Part shown: piece by piece, positions 1-12,726 of the stretch
How positions within the stretch are numbered: the first letter of the stretch is position 1
Layout: every line of letters begins with the position of its first letter
From: Lophius americanus
Taxonomy: Eukaryota; Chordata; Actinopteri; Lophiiformes; Lophiidae
Direction: 5' to 3'
Assembly (NCBI GenBank): GCA_037951165.1
Contig: JBBDHG010000106.1
Coordinates: 1,017,001 to 1,081,000 of the forward strand
DNA: 64,000 nucleotides
Program-made: the position numbers and the translations under genes
The notes under the pieces: model-generated
Told to the model about the DNA's origin: nothing
Seen by the model: only the letters and a program-made list of their open reading frames with translations
The model's database searches: none

Positions 1-800
1 AAGGGGTCGAGGGCGCAGGTGGAGGATTTCATTGTCCTGATGATAACCTCAACCTCCTGCTGTGAGATTTCTGGGAAACATCTTAGAGGCTGGGAGACCT
101 CAAACTGAAAGTAAGCAGACTGGATAGGTAGAGAGGAGGAAAGAACAGAACGGATTGAGTCAATTTTTGATTTGAAGAAAGCCATGAAATTATTACAGTG
201 CTCTTCTGTAATTTCTGTAAGAGGGAGAGTTTGTGGTTTAAGAAGATGATTGATAGTGGAAAACAGCTGCTTAGAATTTCCAGGACTAGTTTTGATGATG
301 TTGGAGTAGAACAGTGACCGAGCCTCTCTAAGGGACTTTGAGTAGATCTTTTGGTGTTCCTGAAAGGCTAGCTTGTGGACAGTAAGACCTGAAGCCTTGT
401 AACGCCGCTCAAGGACACGCCCAGCTGCCTTCATTTTCCGTAGCTCGCTCGTGAACCAGGGGGCTGAGCGGGAGAAGGTGACTGTTCTAGTTTTTACAGG
501 GGCGTGACGATCCAGGATGCTACTCAGGGATTTATTGTAGAAATCTACTGAGTCATTTGCTGATACAAAGTTGGCAGAAAGAAGATGCTGGAGGTCGACT
601 CTCATGGTTTCTGAGTTGATGTTTTTCAAATTCCTGAAGTAGATTTGACGTTTGGGCTTAGTGAGGGATGACAAAAGCGACAATTCCATGGAAACGGCCT
701 TGTGGTCGGACACACCCAGATCGTACACAAGAAGATTGCTGAGAGGAGCAGAGTCAGTGATGACTAGATCCAGAGTGTGCCCCATCGTATGGGTGGGGAA
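1..800 (-). mobile_element. L2/CR1-like non-LTR retrotransposon fragment, antisense
   Basis: The minus strand is open across nearly the whole segment. From 800 towards 1 it reads HTMGHTLDLVITDSAPLSN, DLGVSDHKAV, then SRSAPWFTSELRKMKAAG, RVLERRYKASGLTVHKLA and IIRTMKSSTCALDPL. GHTLDLVI and SDHKAV are the end of an apurinic-type endonuclease domain, and the rest is the linker into reverse transcriptase of an L2-like fish LINE. The copy runs off the window at base 1, so it may continue. The unusually open frame suggests a fairly young insertion. Confidence 0.8.
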
Positions 801-1451
801 ACGTCACATGGAGAAGATGAAAAAAAGGTCTTCTCCATGTGTAGACAATGTGTCTCACTGTGGATCTGTGGAGTCCCAGAACCTTGGAAACGGCTTTGGA
901 ACCCTTTCCAGACTGATGGATCTCAACCCCCTTCTGTTGAATTAGGCGTAGTGTGCTGCTGGTGGAGCCCCTAGGAGCTTCTGAAGATGGTCTACAGAAG
1001 TAAGTAGTGATCAGGTCTGGGTGGGTCTAGTCCAGCTGGAATCAGTTCTTCATGCAGTTTGAAGATCTGCCAAATTTTATTATTACAGGACAAAGACAAA
1101 AATAGAAGAAACCCAGAGAGGGTTTGGGTTTCTTCTCACAGCGTTTGATGTCCATTGACACTGAGATCAGCTGCTTTATATGCAACAAGAGAATCAACTG
1201 GTACCGGACTCCTTTTGAGGCCCTGCTGAAGAAAGACCAGAGTCATGAAACCCAGCAGAAAAAACCTGAGGGACAGAAACCTGCTGGAAGTGAAATACTG
1301 TAAACCTCTCCAACCAAATGTCTCGTGGAGTTTTGTGGGTCGGTCCGTATCTTTGACTGGGACAGAGCTCTGTGGGTCGGTTCTTCTGTTGGACTTTGGC
1401 AGAGTTCTGTGGGTCAGTGGATCGGTCCTTTCATTCTGACGATTCTTTCAG
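801..1451. other. Intron sequence, nothing recognised
   Basis: This lies between the LINE fragment and the class A exon. Short open frames here have no recognisable product and no repeat family was identified. Confidence 0.5.
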
Positions 1452-1634
1452 TGCTGCCGTCTGGGATCCAGTGCAGCGGAGAGGAGTTCTACTGCGTGAC
1501 GGACGGAACCTGCATCCCGGAGCGCTGGAGATGTGACGGAGACAAGGACTGTGAGGACGGCAGTGATGAGGACGGATGTGAGGGAACCAGAAGGATGTGT
1601 GACCCGAAGGCCAAGTTCACCTGCAGGGACACAG
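1452..1634 (+). CDS. lrp1b: lrp1b exon: LDL-receptor class A module and start of the next
   Basis: The segment encodes a class A ligand-binding repeat with the hallmark [17 protein letters not shown] and the acidic SDE calcium-binding signature, then the first cysteines of the following repeat (CDPKAKFTC). This fits the end of the second class A cluster of LRP1/LRP1B. The acceptor is a pyrimidine-rich TTCTTTCAG ending at 1451 and the donor is CAG/GTAGGA at 1635. The exon starts in phase 1 and ends in phase 1, typical of class A modules. An alternative acceptor at 1471 would give phase 0 and is less likely. The exon that should complete the second repeat was not found downstream. Confidence 0.88.
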
Positions 1635-2399
1635 GTAGGAAAGTTCACCGCTACAAAAACAACAGGAAACACTCTCTGCTTCTTTTTACCTTTAATGACT
1701 CCAGTTTAAACGCCCTGGATAAATGTGGAGCAGCAAGTACATAGAAACGTCTTTACACTGTCAGAACCTGATGACAGTCTGCAGTCCAGACTAAGTCAAC
1801 CTTTGGACCTGTGACAGGAGATCTAGGAGACAGGTGTGGATTTAGGAGCCGTCTGTGGTACGCATCTTCTGAATGAAGGATCATTTAATGATGGTTGAAG
1901 CTGCGCTCGTCGCACTTTTGGGGGCTTCCCTGGGAGGAACCCCTTGCTGTCGGGGACAAGAGCGTAGGCCTAATCAGTATACATAGTTTATTTTCTATCA
2001 GTGGAGTCATGGAGACGGAGAGGTTTGGTGGATTGACAGTTGGAGGACAGGTTTCCTCCTGATGTCCTCAGTCTGACTTTAATTTCTGGCTCCTGATGAA
2101 GAACATCTCCATCTGGACTCCTCCCCTATCCTCTCCTTCTCATTCGGCGGTTTAATGTGCCCGAAAGGAACCGGTGTGTGTTTCCCAGAGTCCAGAGGGA
2201 CGGAAGATGAGATCATCCTCTGGCCTCCCTATGATGGTGAAGGTGAAGCTGGAGGTGTTTGTCCAGCAGCCTTCAGAGGGAAGACAAGAGTCTCACACCA
2301 TTAGTCCCAGCAATCTAATCTGTTCAATGGAGCAGTGTGACCGAGTCTCAGGGGTCCTACAGGACCACCGAGTGTCTGCTGTCACGCCTGAGGAGAGGG
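1635..2399. other. Intron sequence, nothing recognised
   Basis: I looked specifically for the next class A exon (a CDGDNDCEDNSDE-type signature) and did not find it. The stretch leads into the 19-bp array. Confidence 0.5.
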
Positions 2400-5300
2400 A
2401 CGCTCACGCACACAACAAGCAAGCACAAACACACCAAACATATACACACACACACATTCCACATTAATCTACATACTTACCACATACACACACACTCACA
2501 CACCACACACATGCTCGCATGCCACATTCACACACTCACACACCACATAAATGCACACAAACACCACATACATGCTCACACACACCAAATACATGCACAC
2601 ACACACATTCCACATTAATCTACATACTTACCCCATACACACACACACACACACACATACACACACACACACACACCACACACATGCTCGCATGCCATAT
2701 TCATGCACACACACACCGCATACACGCACAAATACACCACATTCATGCACACACAACACTTACATTCACAAACACACCACCTTCATGCACGCATAGCAAA
2801 TACATGCAATTACACACCACATTCACACACTCACACGCCACATACATGCACACACACTACATACATGCACACACACTACATAAAAGCACACACACCTCAT
2901 ACACACAAACACTAAATATGTGCACATACATTTATTCCACATACCACATACATGCACACACACACACGCTGCATACATGCACACACACCACATACATGCA
3001 CACAGACACACGCTGCATACATGCACACACACCACATACACGCACACACACCACATACATGAACACAAACTACATACATGCACACACACTGCATACATGC
3101 ACACACACTGCATACATACACACACACTGCATACATGCACACACACCACATACACGCACACACAACACATACATGAACACAAACTACATACATGCACACA
3201 CACTGCATACATGCACACACACTGCATACATACACACACACTTCATAAATGCAAACACAATACATACATGCTCACACACACACTACATACATGCACACAC
3301 ACTACATACACGCACAAACACTACATACATGCACTCACACTGCATACATGCACACACACTGCATACACGCACACACACTACATACACGCACACACACTGC
3401 ATACATGAACACAAACTACATACATGCACACACACTGCATACATGCACACACACTGCATACATACACACACACTTCATAAATGCACACACACACAAACTG
3501 CATATATACACACACCCTGCATACATGCACACACACTACATGCCCGCACACACACTACATACATGCACACACACTGCATATATGCACACACACTGCATAC
3601 ACGCACACACACTACATACATGCACACACACTGCATACATGCACACACACTGCATACACGCACACACACTACATACATGCACACACACTGCATACATGCA
3701 CACACACTGCATACACGCACACACACTACATACATGCACACACACTGCATACATGCACACACACTGCAAACACGCACACACACTACATACATGCACACAC
3801 ACTGCATACATGCACACACACTACATACATGCACACACACACTACATACATGCACACACACCACATACATGCACACACACTACATACATGCACACACACC
3901 ACATACATGCACACACACACGCGCTGCATACATGCACACACACCGCATACATGCACACACACTACATACATGCACACACACTGCATACATGCACACACAC
4001 TGCATACACGCACACACACTGCATACATGCACACACGCTGCAAACACGCACACACACTACATACATGCACACACACTGCATACATGCACACACACTACAT
4101 ACATGCACACACACACACTACATACATGCACACACACCACATACATGCACACACACTACATACATGCACACACACCACATACATGCACACACACACGCGC
4201 TGCATACATGCACACACACCGCATACATGCACACACACTACATACATGCACACACACTGCATACATGCACACACACTGCATACACGCACAGACACTACAT
4301 ACATGCACACACACTGCATACATGCACACACACTGCAAACACGCACACACACTACAGACATGCACACACACTGCATACATGCACACACACTACATACATG
4401 CACACACACACACTGCATACACGCACACACACTACATACATGCACACACACTGCATACATGCACACACACTGCATACACGCACACACACTACATACACGC
4501 ACACACACTGCATACATGCACACACACCACATACACGCACACACACCACATACATGAACACAAACTACATACATGCACACACACTGCATACATGCACACA
4601 CACTGCATACATACACACACTTCATAAATGCACACACACTACATACATGCACACACATTACATACATGCACATACACCACATACACGCACACACACTACA
4701 TACATGCACACACACACAAACTGCATATATACACACACCCTGCATACATGCACACACACTACATGCCCGCACACACACTACATACATGCACACACACTGC
4801 ATATATGCACACACACTACATACATGCACACACACTGCATATATGCACACACACTACATACCCGCACACACACTACATACATGCACACACACTGCATACA
4901 TGCACACACACTGCAAACACGCACACACACTACATACATGCACACACACTGCATACATGCACACACACTACATACATGCACACACACACACTACATACAT
5001 GCACACACACTACATACATGCACACACACCACATACATGCACACACACACGCGCTGCATACATGCACACACACCGCATACATGCACACACACTACATACA
5101 TGCACACACACCACATACTTGCACACACAACACATACATGCACACACACACAAACTGCATATATGCACACACACTACATACCCGCACACACACTACATAC
5201 ATGCACACACACTGCATACATGCACACACACTGCATACACGCACACACACTACATACATGCACACACACTGCATACATGCACACACACTGCATACATGCA

Positions 5301-5585
5301 TGCACACACTACATACATGCACACACACTACATATATGCACACACACTGCATACCCGCACACACACTACATACATGCGCACACACCGCATACACGCACAC
5401 ACATACATGCACACACACCGCATACATGCACACACATACATGTACACACACCGCATACACGCACACACATACATGCACACACCGCAAACACGCACACACA
5501 TACATGCACACACACCGCATACACGCACACACATACATGCACACACCGCATACATGCGCACACACATACATGCACACACACACAG
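2400..5585. repeat. 19-bp CA-rich minisatellite array (about 3.2 kb)
   Basis: Units resemble CATACATGCACACACACTG (19 bp), roughly 165 copies, with a degenerate CA-rich start. The period of 19 bp makes a 19-residue repeat appear in every open frame on both strands. Larger blocks recur, for example the CACGCGCTGCATAC variant at about 3913, 4192 and 5043, and a CCCTGCATAC variant at about 3508 and 4738. This points to segmental duplication inside the array. It occupies the intron in which a class A exon and an EGF exon are expected. Confidence 0.97.
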
Positions 5586-5919
5586 GTTTTTCACACTAGA
5601 TCAGTTTGTCTTTACCCAATAAAAGTTTTGATCCTGTCCAAAAGGCAGACGTTTTGGCAAGTAAGAACTTTCTCTAGAGATGAAATGGTATGTAGGTAAG
5701 AGGTTAAGACATGTCAATAGTTTTATAAAATTACAAATAAATACATGTTGTAACTGAGATTAGTCACCTTGCACTGGAACTTATGCTCCATCTTCACCTT
5801 TGGATACCCAAAGTTGAGTTTCCCTTTCTTTTTCTCATGGAGTATCTTTGTACTGTAGTTTCTGAGGGTTTTCTGTCTTTCTTCTCACATCTGTGTCTGC
5901 GAGGCAGAGGGTTCTGCAG
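5586..5919. other. Intron sequence, nothing recognised
   Basis: AT-rich sequence between the array and the EGF exon; no gene or repeat family was identified. Confidence 0.5.
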
Positions 5920-6025
5920 TCACCTGTTCACCGTCTGTTCTTGTCCTCCTGGCCTTCACCTGGACTCCAGCAACAAGACGTGTGAGATGGTGGACTACTG
6001 CAGCCGTCACCTGAGGTGCAGCCAG
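5920..6025 (+). CDS. lrp1b: lrp1b exon: EGF-like modules before the first propeller in the window
   Basis: Conceptual translation gives [17 protein letters not shown], then [11 protein letters not shown], matching the EGF-like pair preceding the third YWTD propeller of LRP1/LRP1B. The donor is CAG/GTGTGT at 6026, phase 0. The acceptor is taken at TTCTGCAG (5917-5919), giving phase 2, but the first residues (HLFTV) do not resemble the family, so the start is less sure. The exon that should follow, completing this EGF module (the CSCYEGW part), was not found before 10021, and its absence leaves a phase conflict with the next exon. Confidence 0.78.
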
Positions 6026-6192
6026 GTGTGTTCCTCATGCTTGTTCGGCTGATGCTGCCGGTTGCCGTGGGAACGTGTCTGCGTCTGCACTGAGAGCAGA
6101 TTCTATCTGAGGGCACACTAGTAACTCTGAAACCTCTGATCCTGGTTTAGAAACATTGTTAGCTCCACCGAGGAGGTGACGTCCTTTACAGA

Positions 6193-6251
6193 CGTTGGTC
6201 TGTTGGTCTGTTTGTCTGTTGGTCTGTTGGTCTGTTTGTCTGTTGGTCTGT
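6193..6251. repeat. Short TCTGTTGG-type tandem repeat
   Basis: Seven copies of an 8-bp unit alternating between GGTCTGTT and TGTCTGTT. Confidence 0.9.
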
Positions 6252-7654
6252 GAGCAGACTAACTCTAAAGTCAGGTTCAGAGTGGGATGAATGTGTTTGG
6301 AGAGCAACGACATCATCCAATCATCTCTCTCATGAGATGTTGGAGACGATCCAGATCAGCAGTAATAAAGTTTGAGTCTCTCACTTCTTGGAGGACGTCT
6401 ACAATTCTTCTATAATCTATAATCAGTGGCGTCCCTTCGTACACTAAAGGCCCTCATAGAGCGAATGCCTCCCCCTAGTGGATTTACCTGTCCTACTTAG
6501 GCAACATCATGACCCTGAGTACCTGATACAGCCTGTAAATGAACAGTAACTCTCACAGCCTCTCACTGAAGGAACCTGAATGCATGAGGAAGGTCATCAT
6601 CACCACCAGCGTTATATACAGGATATGGTGTAGGGTTTAAGTTGATACAAGTTTCATGAATTTCTTCGTCTCAGACGGGAACACACCTTCTCCATAGGGG
6701 CAGAATAATCCTCCGAGGTCGGACAATTCATCCAGTGATTCTAAAAGGAGAGATAAGGTGTTGTTTTAGTATAATGAGCTACACTTGTGAGACGACAGAG
6801 TCCACTGGTGATTATGTCATCATAGGGCGACTTAAGTGCCACTCTGTGAACAGTTTCTCATCTGTAGACAATAAACTCCGAGCAGATGGCGGTCGAAACA
6901 AATGAACATTAAAACATTAAGCAGCCAATCAGGGCGAAACAGGGCAGGTTATTAAGGCCCCCTTCATGTTGGTTTGTGAAACCAATAACTGAATCTATTC
7001 CAAATGCAGGATAAGTCTGGAAATATCCAGTTCTCCTCACCAGCGCCCACCTTTCCACATCATTTCACTGAAATCGCCAACATCCGCCCAGAAAAACAAT
7101 AAGACCAAGAGAGCATGTGTGGAAGTGACTTTTCACCCATCTAACCTTCCAAATGTGTGAAAATATTTCACAGTTGCAATGAATAAATTCATCTCCGATG
7201 TAGACCGGTACTGTTTTGAAGTCGGCGTATTTAAAATGCGGCATGGCGCAGAAAAAATGTATCTGATTATAACGTCACGGCGCTGGACAGGAACAGACAC
7301 AACTCACACAGAAATCTTTAAAGCGTTTACATGCAGCGACTGGATATCAGAAAGGCTTTCATGAAAGGATTTAGATACCTCCTTGTAAATTAAGGAAATC
7401 TAATTCAGAAGAAGTTTTCCTTTCAGAAAGGTGTTTACGTGCAGCATTTTCTTTCCCAATAGACGTCTTCTCCCAATCTAATCTGAATTAGTCTGTTCGT
7501 GTAAACCCACCTTCTGAAAAGTTCACTTCTGTCAGATTACAAACAGGATGTATTAGAACTACAGCTAGAATCAAACTCTGGCTGTGACTGAGCTAATTCT
7601 CCTTTAGCTGAACTAAATAGGAAGAAAAATGTATTTAATCAGTATGATGTAGTT
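6252..7654. other. Intron; possible non-autonomous DNA element near 7100-7520
   Basis: No exon was found, although the second half of an EGF module is expected in this intron. Around 7210-7520 the sequence has the look of fish non-autonomous elements (GCGTTTACATGCAG and CGTGTAAACCC near its ends), but I could not define terminal repeats. Confidence 0.35.
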
Positions 7655-7865
7655 GTCACCACTTTGGGCCAACCTGACCCGATTCCTGGCACACATGTTT
7701 TTGGTGGTGGGAGGAAACCGGACCACCCAGGGGGAACCCAAACAAGCCCGGAGAGAACACGCCACACAAACAAACACAAACCAGAAAGGACCCGGGACGG
7801 ACCGGGGTTCAAACCTGAGACCTTCTTGCTGTGAGGTGCAGTGCTAAACAATTTCATTAAACATG
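7655..7865 (-). mobile_element. tRNA-derived SINE copy, antisense
   Basis: On the minus strand the copy begins with a tRNA-like head, including TTTAGCACTGC and a B-box-like GGTTTGAACCCC. The body includes CCGGTTTCCTCCCACC and an AACATGTGTGCC segment. This layout is a very common teleost SINE. Confidence 0.7.
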
Positions 7866-9195
7866 GTAGAATGAAAAAAAGGGTACGATAGCGGTTAGGT
7901 CTGCAGTCAGAGTGACGGATGGGTTCAGGGTGGAGCTGGGACCGCATCAAGGATCGTCTTCTTGATTGTTAAAGTGATGGACAGGCTGACAGATGGTACT
8001 TAGGTTAGACATGTTGAGGAAACTGGGTGGCCTTTAGAGTTTTCAGAGATTTCTTTTGGACTACATTTGTATTGTTCCTACTTTTAATAGAAAAAATATA
8101 AAGTTTCATGTATTAATAATTCTTTAACCACTGAATGAAGAGGAAAAACTGTAAATGAAAAGCACAACTATTAACCTGCAGGAGGGAAATTGTTGTGTCT
8201 GTGAGTTCTGAGAGGCTGGAGAGAAAGTCTGAGGAACAGTAATAGGAGGTTTATGCGACTGTCGGGTCCAATCCAGTCAGTCTCACATCCAAAGAGGCGT
8301 TTGGGCGAAGAGTCTTGTCTCTTTCTATCTGTAGCGATGCTGAATGAGGGAAGCTGCTCTCACACAGAACTTCATCCAGCCACCTCACTCAGTGGTTCTG
8401 AAGTTCTCCTGGGCTCTAAACCCCACAAACACAAACGTTTCAACACTTAAACATGATGTCATGAATCCAACCCCTCTGTTCTTCCCTCTCTGAGTGATCT
8501 ATTTTTACTTAGTGAGTCTGTGACCACTTTAACTCAGCGGTTCCACACATGCTGTCCACGGGTCACATTCAGATTTATGGACCTCGTTTGGTTCCTTGTT
8601 CTGTTTCTCTCTGATCTCTGAGCTCTAATCTCACATGAGCAGCAGAGAAGAAGACTCTATGTTCTCCTGGAAGCCGGTCAGACTCGTCCAGTGTCGTCAT
8701 CCTTCACATTTAGCAAACGCAAACATTCCACCTTCATCTTTGGAGAAGTCTTATTGTGTTCCTGATGAAGCATCATCATCATCTCCCTCCTTTTGTCTCA
8801 AAGTCCCTCTGCTAGAAGTTTAGCTCATTTGTTCACAACGCTGTGAAATGTCATTGCAGCAGAGACAACATCTGATTTTCATGCAGAGACTCGACCCTCT
8901 GCTGTCTGAGTCTCTGCAGCCACACATTCTTTGTATGTTGTTCGCAGAATGTGTGGCTTCTCTGCTGCCCTTCATTATTTTTCAGCAATTGATGTACAGA
9001 GATTTTCAGAGACAAAAAAGCAATCATGCTCTTTTTTACGACTACGAACAATTTACAATAAACTCACCAGTATTGCATGTTATTGCACTGAGAGCTGATG
9101 CAGCGCAGAAGGTCATCAGTTCTCAGCCTCTGGCTGTGAAGCAGCAGTTCCACCAGCGACACCCCCGCAGTAGAAACACACAAAAGACGATTTTA

Positions 9196-9261
<66 letters not shown>

Positions 9262-10021
9262 ACTAAGCCTATGCTGTCCTCCCCGACAGAAGGGGTGTAT
9301 CCCCGAGAAACCCCCAATGAAACAATCCCCCTAAGGGAACTCCTTAAATGAAATGTGAAGTTATGGCTGAAGAACAATCTTCCTCTTTTGGGTAAAAAAT
9401 GAACTATTAAGGTAAACTATAGATTTCCTCCATTCGATTCATCAGCACCGGATTGGGACTAAATGAATCCAAAGGTTGAAAAGTTATGGCCTGAAAACAT
9501 TTGAAGATAAATCTTCCCCTAGTTTCAAATATATACAACCGACCGCTCCCAACATTGCTCCAGTCCTTCCTCACACTGAGGAGTATGTGGGCATGAAATG
9601 GTCCAGGATCTTCGGCAGCGACTCTTAGACTTAGACCTAGACATACTTCATTAATACCGAGGTTGTAAATGCACTCGTCACAGCAGCAGGTTGCGTTAAG
9701 CACACACACGGGTGAATGGAAATATAGACCGTAGGTATAGAGAATAAGTATTTCCATAATATCTCCAACTTTTGGGGATAAATTATTGCAATAATATGAT
9801 TCCAAGGCATACATTCATTTATTCTTAAGAAGGGTTTTTTACATATTCCATAAAAAATGTGCAGAATCTTCATCAGCCAGCCTAGAACCTTCTCTCCCAG
9901 TGACCCAAACTGTTGATGATGTCACTCCCTGTCCATGAACTATGACCCTCAACCATTAGCCCTAAGTGACATTATTAAACACAATAAACCGTTCTTGTTT
10001 CTTCTCTCTCTCCTTGTCCAG
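7866..10021. other. Intron with a 60-bp AT microsatellite at 9199-9258
   Basis: The only clear structure is a pure AT dinucleotide run at 9199-9258. Short open frames on either side have no recognisable similarity. The pyrimidine tract of the next exon's acceptor ends at 10021. Confidence 0.6.
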
Positions 10022-10219
10022 ATCCCTTTGAGGCCTTCATCATCTTCTCAATCCGTCACGAGATCAGACGGATAGACCTTCATCGGCGCGACTACAGCCT
10101 GCTGGTTCCGGCCCTGAGGAACACCATCGCTCTGGACTTCCACCTTAAGCGCAGCCTCCTGTACTGGACAGATGTGGTGGAGGATAAGATCTACAGGGGG
10201 AGGCTCTCCGACTCCGGTG
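10022..10219 (+). CDS. lrp1b: lrp1b exon: first blade of YWTD propeller
   Basis: The exon encodes [17 protein letters not shown] followed by [21 protein letters not shown] and SDSGG, the start of a six-bladed YWTD beta-propeller. Such propellers control ligand release at endosomal pH in LDL-receptor family members. The acceptor is CTCTCCTTGTCCAG ending at 10021 (phase 1) and the donor is GTG/GTGAGC at 10220 (phase 1). The reading frame is open with no lesions. The [14 protein letters not shown] stretch is closer to LRP1B than to LRP1, which has a different residue before RHEIRR. Confidence 0.95.
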
Positions 10220-10592
10220 GTGAGCACACGCCCACATGTAGAAACATCTGCTGTGATGTTTGGCTGCAGACACTCACGTCCTGCTCAACAGCACCGAAGC
10301 AGTAGTGATGGAGGTCCAGACGCTGCCTGTGATAAAGCTCAGTGTTTATTCCTCCTCTCTACAGACTCTCTCGGCTCTGATACAGCGAGCTGATCACGTC
10401 TCTCCTTGAACTTTTATCTGAGCTTGAAAAATGCTGCAGAAGAAGAGTCTGCTGCTAGGTTTACTTCAGAATCTCCTCCTCATAAAATCAGAACTTCTCC
10501 TTCTCTGTGTGGTGTTGTGGTTGGAGGCAGTTCATTCTCTGGGTTCTCCTGTCTTTATTTCCCTCTGAGCTGCACCTACTCCACCCCTCGGT

Positions 10593-12228
10593 ACATGGTA
10601 AACGGACCGCAGTTATATAGCGCTTTTTCTAGTCTGCTCCACCGCTCACAGCCTTTACCCGTAACTGACCGCTTAAGCCTTAAACATTTACCCGTTCACA
10701 CATACATTCACCCGTTCACACAAACACTCACCCGTTCACACAAACACTCACCCGTTCACACAAACATTTACCCATTCACACAAACATCCCCCCGCTCACA
10801 CAAACATTTACCCGTTCACACATACATTTACACGTTCACACATACATTCACCCGTTCACACAAACACTCACCCGTTCACACATACATTTACCCATTCACA
10901 CAAACATTCCCCCGTTCACACAAACATTTACCCGTTCACACATACATTTACACGTTCACACATACATTCACCTGTTCACACATACATTCACCCGTTCACA
11001 CAAACACTCACCCGTTCACACAAACATTTACCCATTCACACAAACATTCCCCCGCTCACACAAACATTTACCCGTTCACACATACATTTACACGTTCACA
11101 CATACATTCACCCGATCACACAAACATTCACCCGTTCACACATACATTCAACCGTTCACACATACATTCACCCGTTCACACAAACATTCACCCGTTCACA
11201 CATACATTCACCCGTTCACACAAACATTCAGCCGTTCACACAAACATTTACCCGTTCACACAAACATTCACCTGTTCACACATACATTCACCCGTTCACA
11301 CAAACATTCACCCGTTCACACAAACATTCACCCGTTCACACAAACATTCACCCGTTCAAACAAACATTCACCCGTTCACACATACATTCACCCGTTCACA
11401 CAAACATTCCCCCGTTCACACATACATTTACCCGTACACACATACATTCACCCGTTCACACATACATTTACCCGTACACACATACATTCACCCGTTCACA
11501 CATACATTCACCCGTTCACACAAACATTCACCCGTTCACACAAACATTCCCCCGTTCACACATACATTTACCCGTACACACATACATTCACCCGTTCACA
11601 CATACATTCACCCGTTCACACAAACATTCACCCGTTCACACAAACATTCACCCGTTCACACATACATTTACCCGTACACACATACATTCACCCGTTCACA
11701 CATACATTTACCCGTACACACATACATTCACCCGTTCACACAAACATTCACCACATACATTCACCCGTTCACACATACATTCACCCGTTCACACAAACAT
11801 TCACCCGTTCACACATACATTCATCCGTTCACACAAACATTCACCCGTTCACACAAACATTCACCCGTTCACACATACATTCACCCGTTCACACAAACAT
11901 TCCCCTGTTCACACATACATTTACCCGTTCACACATACATTCACCCGTTCACACATACATTCACCCGTTCACACAAACATTCATCCGTTCACACATACAT
12001 TCACCCGTTCACACATACATTCAACCAGCGATGATAGACGCTGCCATGAAGGCGCCACATGCTCATCAGGAGCACTAACCATTCACACCATCATTCAAAT
12101 ACCATTAAAACAGCAATCGGGTGTTCAGTATCTTGCTCAAGGACATTTGGACCGCAGTGGCCAGGGACTGAACCCCCAACCTTCAGATAAGTGGATGACC
12201 GCTCTACCAACTGAGCCACAGTCAGACA
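10593..12228 (-). mobile_element. tRNA-derived SINE split by an internal minisatellite
   Basis: Read on the minus strand from 12228, the copy opens with a tRNA-like head. It has an A-box-like TGGCTCAGTTGGTAGAGCGG and a B-box-like GGGGGTTCAGTCCC, followed by the CTTGAGCAAGATACTGAAC body. It ends near 10593 with the AGCGCTATATAACTGCGG and GTTTACCATG tail. This is a common fish SINE layout whose body contains a short CA-rich CCCATTCACACA segment. Here that segment has expanded into the 20-bp array at 10683-12022. Confidence 0.75.
10683..12022. repeat. 20-bp minisatellite array inside the SINE (about 1.3 kb)
   Basis: About 67 copies of CCCGTTCACACATACATTCA with ATA/AAA and TTCA/TTTA variants. 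The 542-residue open frame across it is a product of the period and lack of stops, not a gene. Confidence 0.97.
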
Positions 12229-12360
12229 CACAGGAATGTGTCAGCATCTAAGAAGAATTGGAAACAGCTCGATTATGAACACAGAGAAGAAACCCTTTTA
12301 ATGGATCCCTCTGGAAAGTAATCTAAAATTTAAGTTCTGGAGTACTATTTATTTATTATG

Positions 12361-12361
<1 letters not shown>

Positions 12362-12395
<34 letters not shown>
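12362..12395. repeat. ATT trinucleotide microsatellite
   Basis: About eleven copies of ATT. Confidence 0.95.
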
Positions 12396-12521
12396 GGATT
12401 ATTATTCATTATGAATTAACTTTGCTTATAGGATGTTTTGCTGAGTACTGCAAAGAGACATCGGCCTCCAGTTTCAGAGCTGCATGCTGATTCCACTCTG
12501 CTGCTGATCTTGCTGTTTCAG

Positions 12522-12726
12522 GGGTGACGGGGATTGAGGTGGTGGTCCAGCACGGTCTGGCAACCCCAGAGGGTCTGGCTGTGGACTGGATTACAGGTAA
12601 ACTGTACTGGATTGACAGCAATCTGGACCAGATCGAGGTGGCCAAGCTGAACGGAGATATGCGGACCACACTGATCGCTGGAGGGATGGAGCACCCACGG
12701 GCCATCGCTCTGGACCCGGGCCAGGG
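12522..12726 (+). CDS. lrp1b: lrp1b exon: propeller blades 2-3
   Basis: Translation in the frame set by the preceding exon gives [19 protein letters not shown], then [26 protein letters not shown] and [18 protein letters not shown] and the HPRAIALDP turn are standard YWTD blade elements. The acceptor is TGCTGTTTCAG ending at 12521 (phase 1) and the donor is GG/GTAGGT at 12727 (phase 2). The frame is fully open. The sequence agrees closely with LRP1B, including the [12 protein letters not shown] segment. Confidence 0.95.

Noticed and set aside
2519..5699. Long open frames of 702 and 816 codons over the CA-rich array
   Set aside because: They are simple 19-residue repeats set by the 19-bp period, appear in several frames and both strands, and have no gene-like composition.
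8185..8235. Possible decayed EGF exon (the missing CSCYEGW part)
   Set aside because: A faint resemblance around AAATTGTTGTGTCTGTGAG and GAGAGGCTGGAG needs several indels and has no supporting splice sites.
12120..12228. A functional tRNA gene on the minus strand
   Set aside because: A-box and B-box-like motifs are present, but the cloverleaf stems do not close and the sequence continues into a SINE body.
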